6,927 bases of DNA from Bacteroidales bacterium (lineage in GTDB: Bacteria; Bacteroidota; Bacteroidia; Bacteroidales; WCHB1-69), in contig JAISTU010000118.1 in NCBI GenBank assembly GCA_031272415.1, forward strand, positions 1-6,927, in the 5' to 3' direction. A program made the translations under genes and the position numbers. Shown in pieces: positions 3,924-6,927 of this stretch (positions are counted from its first letter, which is position 1; each line of letters begins with the position of its first letter). The notes under the pieces are model-generated. The model searched no databases, was not told the origin of the DNA, and worked only from the letters and a program-made list of their open reading frames with translations.

Positions 3924-6473
3924 ATGACAGAAGAATTAGATAACTATTCCCAAAATGGGGAATTGGAAACTCCACAAACAGTGGAAAATGAGACTCTTAA
4001 TGAGCCTGTAACAGAAACTATTACGGAAGAAGTTTGCGAAAATAAAACACAAGAACCGCAAGCAATTGAAAATGAACAACAAACTATTGAAGAACCAAAA
4101 GTTGAAGAACCAAAAGTTGAAAGTTCAGAAGAAAAAATTGAAGAACAACCATCTGTAAATGAGGAAGTTACAACTCAAACGGAGACAAAAACGGAAGTTC
4201 ATGTAGCCCCCGTTACAGTGGAACCCACAACCGTTCAAACAACAATTGTTCCTAATACTGACGATTTTGATTGGAACGCTTTAGAAGAGAGAAAACAATC
4301 TTATTCAGACACGCAAAGAAAAGAATTGGAAACCATTTACGACCAAACTTTTAATGCGATTGTAGAACAGCAAGTTATCAACGGTACAATTGTTTCGCTC
4401 AACGATAGAGAAGTGGTAGTACATATTGGTTTTAAATCGGATGGTATTTTGCCGGCGAGTGAATTGCGTTATTTGCCTGATTTACAAGTAGGTGATACCA
4501 TTGAGGTTTTTGTTGAGTGTCGCGAAGATGCGATGGGTCAGTTGATACTTTCACACAAAAAAGCCTGTTGGCTCAAGTCGTGGGAGCGTGTTAATGAAGC
4601 CTTTGAAGCACAAGAGATTGTGCATGGTAGCGTGAAATCAAAGACCAAAGGTGGTTTAATCGTTGACGTATTTGGAGTGGAAGCATTTTTACCCGGCTCT
4701 CAAATTGATGTCAAACCGATTCGGGATTATGATATTTTTGTGGATAAAACCATGGAATTTAAGATTGTTAAAATCAATCAGGAGTTCAAAAATGTGGTTG
4801 TTTCCCATAAAGCATTGATTGAGTCCGAATTAGAGGCACAACGCCTGGAAATTATGGCTGGCTTGGAAAAAGGTCAGGTTTTGGAAGGCATTGTCAAAAA
4901 CATTACCGAATATGGTGCATTTATTGACCTCGGAGGTGTAGATGGTTTGGTGCATATTACAGACCTTTCGTGGGGGCGTGTTGCTCACCCCAAAGAAGTT
5001 TTGGAATTAGATCAAAAAATCAATGTAGTTATTTTGGATTTTGATGAAGAAAAGAAACGTATTGCACTGGGTATTAAGCAATTAACTCCACATCCTTGGG
5101 ATGCTTTAGACCCCTCTTTAACTGTTGGCGATAAAGTTTCAGGGAAAGTGGTCGTAATTGCCGATTATGGCGCATTTATGGAAGTATTGCCGGGCGTAGA
5201 GGGGCTTATTCATGTTTCCGAAATGTCATGGTCTCAACATTTGCGTACTGCACGGGATTTTCTCAAAGAAGGGGAAACAATTGAGGCTGTAATTTTGACA
5301 CTTGATAGAGATGAAAGAAAAATGTCTTTGGGTATCAAGCAGTTAACGCCTGATCCATGGTTGAGCATTATAGAAAGGTATCCTATCAACTCCAAACATA
5401 CAGGAATTGTAAGAAATTTTACCGCTTTTGGAATTTTTATAGAAATAGAAGAAGGAGTAGATGGTTTGATACACGTTTCCGATTTGACTTGGAAAAGAGT
5501 AAAACATCCTGCTGAATTTACCAAAATTGGTGAAAAAATTGATGTAGTTGTGTTGGGAGTAGATAGTGAAAATCGCCGTTTGAGCGTTGGTCATAAACAA
5601 TTGGAAGAAAATCCATGGGATCTTTATGCAAGCGTTTATTACGAAGGCAGTATTCACAAAGGTACCGTTTTAAATTCTTACAATGAGAAAGGAACTCATA
5701 TTTCGTTGCAAGGCATTGACGGTTTTTGTTTTAGTAGAGGTTTGCAAAGAGAAGACGGAACTTTTATCCGTCCGGGCGAAACGGCTGACTTTAAAGTGAT
5801 AGAATTTTCAAAAGAATTTAGAAAAATTTTATTGTCTCACTCCCGCATTTGGCAAGACGAACGCGACGCAGAACGTGATGCTAAATCAGACGACGAAAGA
5901 GCAAAGGAAAGAACAGCAGCACGTGCTGCCTCTAAATTGTCCGAAAGTTTGGAAAAATCTACATTCGGCGATTTGGACGCCCTTAGCAATTTGAAAGCAG
6001 ACCTTGAATTAGCCGAAGGTAAAAAGAAACAAAAAGCCAAAAAAACAAAAGAAAAACCAAAAGAAGAAACGGTTGAAAATGAAAAACAAACTGTTGAAAA
6101 TGAGGTAGTTACAGAAGAAATTGCAACAACTCCAATCGTTGAAAATACCAACGAAGAAGAAGTGGCAACAGAAACAAAAACTACCAAATCAACAACAAAA
6201 TCAACCGCCAAAAAAACAACTAAAAAAACTGCCAAAAAATCAGAAACAACTGAAGAAGAGGCAGCACCTGTGTCCGTAACAGAGGAAACTCCTGTTACAG
6301 AGGACATTACAACTCCTGCAGAAACGGAAAATTCGGTAACAGTAGAAGACCCTTCTACCGAGCCGGAAGTAGTCCACAAAAAGCTCGGAAGACCAAAAAA
6401 ATCAACTGCTAAAAAAGCAGAAGAGGAAACTCCTTCCGACTTATTTGGAACACCCGAAAAAGCAGAAGAATAA
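3924..6473 (+). CDS. rpsA: Ribosomal protein bS1 with extended acidic N-tail and Lys-rich C-tail
   Basis: With the ATG at 3924 the product has 849 residues, against about 560-600 for ordinary S1. Six S1 (OB-fold) RNA-binding domains are seen at about 151-214, 230-297, 318-387, 403-474, 490-559 and 576-641. Domains 3-5 carry the canonical G-x-V-x-x-x-x-x-Y/F-GAF-I/M core, DGL-I/V-H-V/I-S/T and SLGIKQL ends; domain 6 is degenerate. S1 sits on the 30S subunit and holds mRNA, which matters where Shine-Dalgarno pairing is little used. Residues 1-112 are an acidic Glu/Thr/Gln tail with a tandem VEEPK repeat. Residues 642-849 alternate acidic stretches with Lys clusters (700-713, 751-772) and end with KKLGRPKKSTAKK, containing an AT-hook-like GRPKK (822-826). 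A GTG at 3900 would add eight residues, but ATG at 3924 gives a typical S1 start (MTEEL) and A-rich context. It is probably monocistronic, with its own promoter box and terminator. Confidence 0.97.
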   Translation: MTEELDNYSQNGELETPQTVENETLNEPVTETITEEVCENKTQEPQAIENEQQTIEEPKVEEPKVESSEEKIEEQPSVNEEVTTQTETKTEVHVAPVTVEPTTVQTTIVPNTDDFDWNALEERKQSYSDTQRKELETIYDQTFNAIVEQQVINGTIVSLNDREVVVHIGFKSDGILPASELRYLPDLQVGDTIEVFVECREDAMGQLILSHKKACWLKSWERVNEAFEAQEIVHGSVKSKTKGGLIVDVFGVEAFLPGSQIDVKPIRDYDIFVDKTMEFKIVKINQEFKNVVVSHKALIESELEAQRLEIMAGLEKGQVLEGIVKNITEYGAFIDLGGVDGLVHITDLSWGRVAHPKEVLELDQKINVVILDFDEEKKRIALGIKQLTPHPWDALDPSLTVGDKVSGKVVVIADYGAFMEVLPGVEGLIHVSEMSWSQHLRTARDFLKEGETIEAVILTLDRDERKMSLGIKQLTPDPWLSIIERYPINSKHTGIVRNFTAFGIFIEIEEGVDGLIHVSDLTWKRVKHPAEFTKIGEKIDVVVLGVDSENRRLSVGHKQLEENPWDLYASVYYEGSIHKGTVLNSYNEKGTHISLQGIDGFCFSRGLQREDGTFIRPGETADFKVIEFSKEFRKILLSHSRIWQDERDAERDAKSDDERAKERTAARAASKLSESLEKSTFGDLDALSNLKADLELAEGKKKQKAKKTKEKPKEETVENEKQTVENEVVTEEIATTPIVENTNEEEVATETKTTKSTTKSTAKKTTKKTAKKSETTEEEAAPVSVTEETPVTEDITTPAETENSVTVEDPSTEPEVVHKKLGRPKKSTAKKAEEETPSDLFGTPEKAEE
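4089..4118 (+). repeat. Tandem 15-bp repeat in the rpsA N-tail
   Basis: GAAGAACCAAAAGTT occurs twice back to back (4089-4103 and 4104-4118) with no mismatch, encoding the doubled Glu-Glu-Pro-Lys-Val. The unit is a multiple of three, so copy-number change would lengthen or shorten the tail without breaking the frame. Perfect identity at the DNA level suggests a recent duplication. Confidence 0.75.
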
Positions 6474-6496
6474 AAAGTGAAAAATTATTTGTTTTC

Positions 6497-6547
6497 ATAT
6501 TGTAAAAAAAGGAGGCTTATTGCCTCCTTTTTTTACAATATTTTTTT
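6497..6547 (+). terminator. Rho-independent terminator of rpsA
   Basis: A perfect 20-bp stem (6497-6516 with 6522-6541) has the core AAAAAAAGGAGGC / GCCTCCTTTTTTT and a five-base loop (TTATT). It starts 24 bases after the rpsA stop. Seven Ts lie in the right arm and another run of seven Ts at 6541-6547. The symmetric A-run and T-run mean it could also stop transcription arriving from the right. Confidence 0.92.
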
Positions 6548-6571
6548 GGCTTTTTATGTGCAGGTTTTAGC

Positions 6572-6595
6572 AGAGACGTTGCACGCAACGTCTCT
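6572..6595. repeat. Palindromic repeat, copy 1
   Basis: AGAGACGTTGC (6572-6582) and its exact complement GCAACGTCTCT (6585-6595) flank the two bases AC, so the element would fold into a tight hairpin. The 22 bases 6574-6595 recur identically at 6699-6720. Sequences of the GTAGAGACGTTGC type are, from general knowledge, common dispersed intergenic palindromes in Bacteroidota and cyanobacteria. There is no T-run after it, so a terminator role is unlikely. Confidence 0.8.
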
Positions 6596-6605
6596 ACCTG
6601 CCTCC

Positions 6606-6751
6606 TTGTCTGAACTTTGATTTTGAATGATATGATTACTATGATTTCACACAATCACATCAATCATACGAAAATCACAGTTCAGACTACACAAGTAAAG
6701 ACGTTGCACGCAACGTCTCTACACTCTGGAATAAAATCAAAGTTCAGACAA
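6606..6751. repeat. 146-bp composite inverted-repeat element with GTCTGAAC arms
   Basis: The ends are a perfect 19-bp inverted repeat: TTGTCTGAACTTTGATTTT at 6606-6624 and its reverse complement at 6733-6751. A third arm, at 6671-6687, is also inverted relative to the left end and differs by one base, so the left arm can pair with either right arm. Between arms one and two lie degenerate ATGATT/AATCAT-like bases (6625-6670) with partial dyad symmetry. Between arms two and three lies palindrome copy 2. There is no open reading frame of note and no transposase, so it is a non-autonomous or structural repeat rather than an insertion sequence. Confidence 0.75.
6695..6722. repeat. Palindromic repeat, copy 2, nested in the composite element
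   Basis: GTAAAGACGTTGC (6695-6707) pairs with GCAACGTCTCTAC (6710-6722), giving 12 of 13 pairs with one A-C mismatch (6698 with 6719). It is the same element as 6572-6595, in a slightly longer form that begins GTA and ends TAC. The copy lies between the second and third GTCTGAAC-type arms. Confidence 0.78.
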
Positions 6752-6927
6752 AAAAAACTTAAAAAAAAATTTTCTCATTGATTATCAATAAAATAGCACT
6801 TTTTGAACGGAGAATGGCAAAAAAATAAAAGACGCTTTTTGCAAGTTTTTATAAATTGAAAATGGAGTTGTGAAATTTTTGTAATGTAATGATTATAAAT
6901 GAGTTATATAAAAATATATCTTAAAAA
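6752..6927. other. AT-rich intergenic sequence with no supported gene
   Basis: This stretch is dominated by A and T runs. Visible structures are a small dyad (ATTGAT at 6777-6782 with ATCAAT at 6784-6789) and a 7-bp stem (6817-6823 with 6836-6842) that lacks a proper T-run. An ATG at 6899 opens a frame that runs off the window after nine codons, too short to judge. I see no box matching TAnnTTTG on the plus strand here. The region may include the upstream part of a gene beyond the window. Confidence 0.5.

Noticed and set aside
5234..6379. Antisense open frames (96, 104 and 180 residues) opposite rpsA
   Set aside because: They lie wholly inside a strongly conserved gene. The 180-residue frame is a Ser/Val-rich artefact of the Glu/Thr/Lys-rich tail read backwards.
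6606..6751. CRISPR array or complete insertion sequence
   Set aside because: The arms are in inverted, not direct, orientation apart from one pair. There are no regular spacers, and at 146 bp there is no room for a transposase.
6817..6850. Possible terminator (GCAAAAA / TTTTTGC) in the right intergenic region
   Set aside because: The stem is 7 bp with only two G-C pairs and a 12-base loop, no gene ends nearby on the plus strand, and the following T-run is offset.
6899..6927. Start of a new gene at the right edge (ATG followed by nine codons)
   Set aside because: The frame is open but too short and Lys/Ile/Tyr-rich from A/T composition. There is no promoter box or conserved motif to support it.

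Overview
The window comes from an AT-rich member of the Bacteroidota. Four things support this: a C-terminal type IX secretion (T9SS) sorting domain on the surface protein, promoter boxes of the Bacteroidota TAnnTTTG type, A-rich start regions with no Shine-Dalgarno sequence, and a GcvT whose motif variants (TTGYTGSGG) are typical of that phylum. I cannot name the genus from the sequence. The context is chromosomal, a mix of housekeeping genes and one accessory surface protein.

Layout from left to right. (1) Bases 1-198 hold the 3' end of a plus-strand gene, probably the PD-(D/E)XK nuclease-like tail of an ATP-binding protein, followed closely by a rho-independent terminator. (2) Bases 199-516 are a convergent intergenic region. 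It carries fragments of dispersed repeats (308-319 and 337-357) and a strong terminator facing the minus strand (405-460). (3) gcvT (517-1623, minus) encodes the T protein of the glycine cleavage system. (4) A divergent AT-rich promoter region (1624-1865) has an identical TATTTTTG box on each strand. (5) A 626-residue secreted BspA-type leucine-rich-repeat protein (1866-3746, plus) has a signal peptide, about 17 repeats and a T9SS type A sorting domain. (6) rpsA (3924-6473, plus) encodes ribosomal protein bS1 with six S1 domains between two long low-complexity tails. Its leader has a good promoter box, a possible six-codon upstream ORF and a hairpin just before the start codon. (7) A 20-bp-stem terminator follows, then a repeat-rich intergenic region (6572-6751) with two copies of one palindrome and three copies of a GTCTGAAC-type arm. 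The last ~175 bases show no supported gene.

The genes are not an obvious operon: each full gene has its own promoter candidate or terminator and the functions are unrelated. The best leads for follow-up are the rpsA leader, the unusual S1 tails (including an AT-hook-like GRPKK motif), the higher-order repeat pattern in the surface protein, and the nested inverted-repeat locus at the right end. I found no CRISPR array, tRNA, rRNA, transposase or clearly new multi-gene system.
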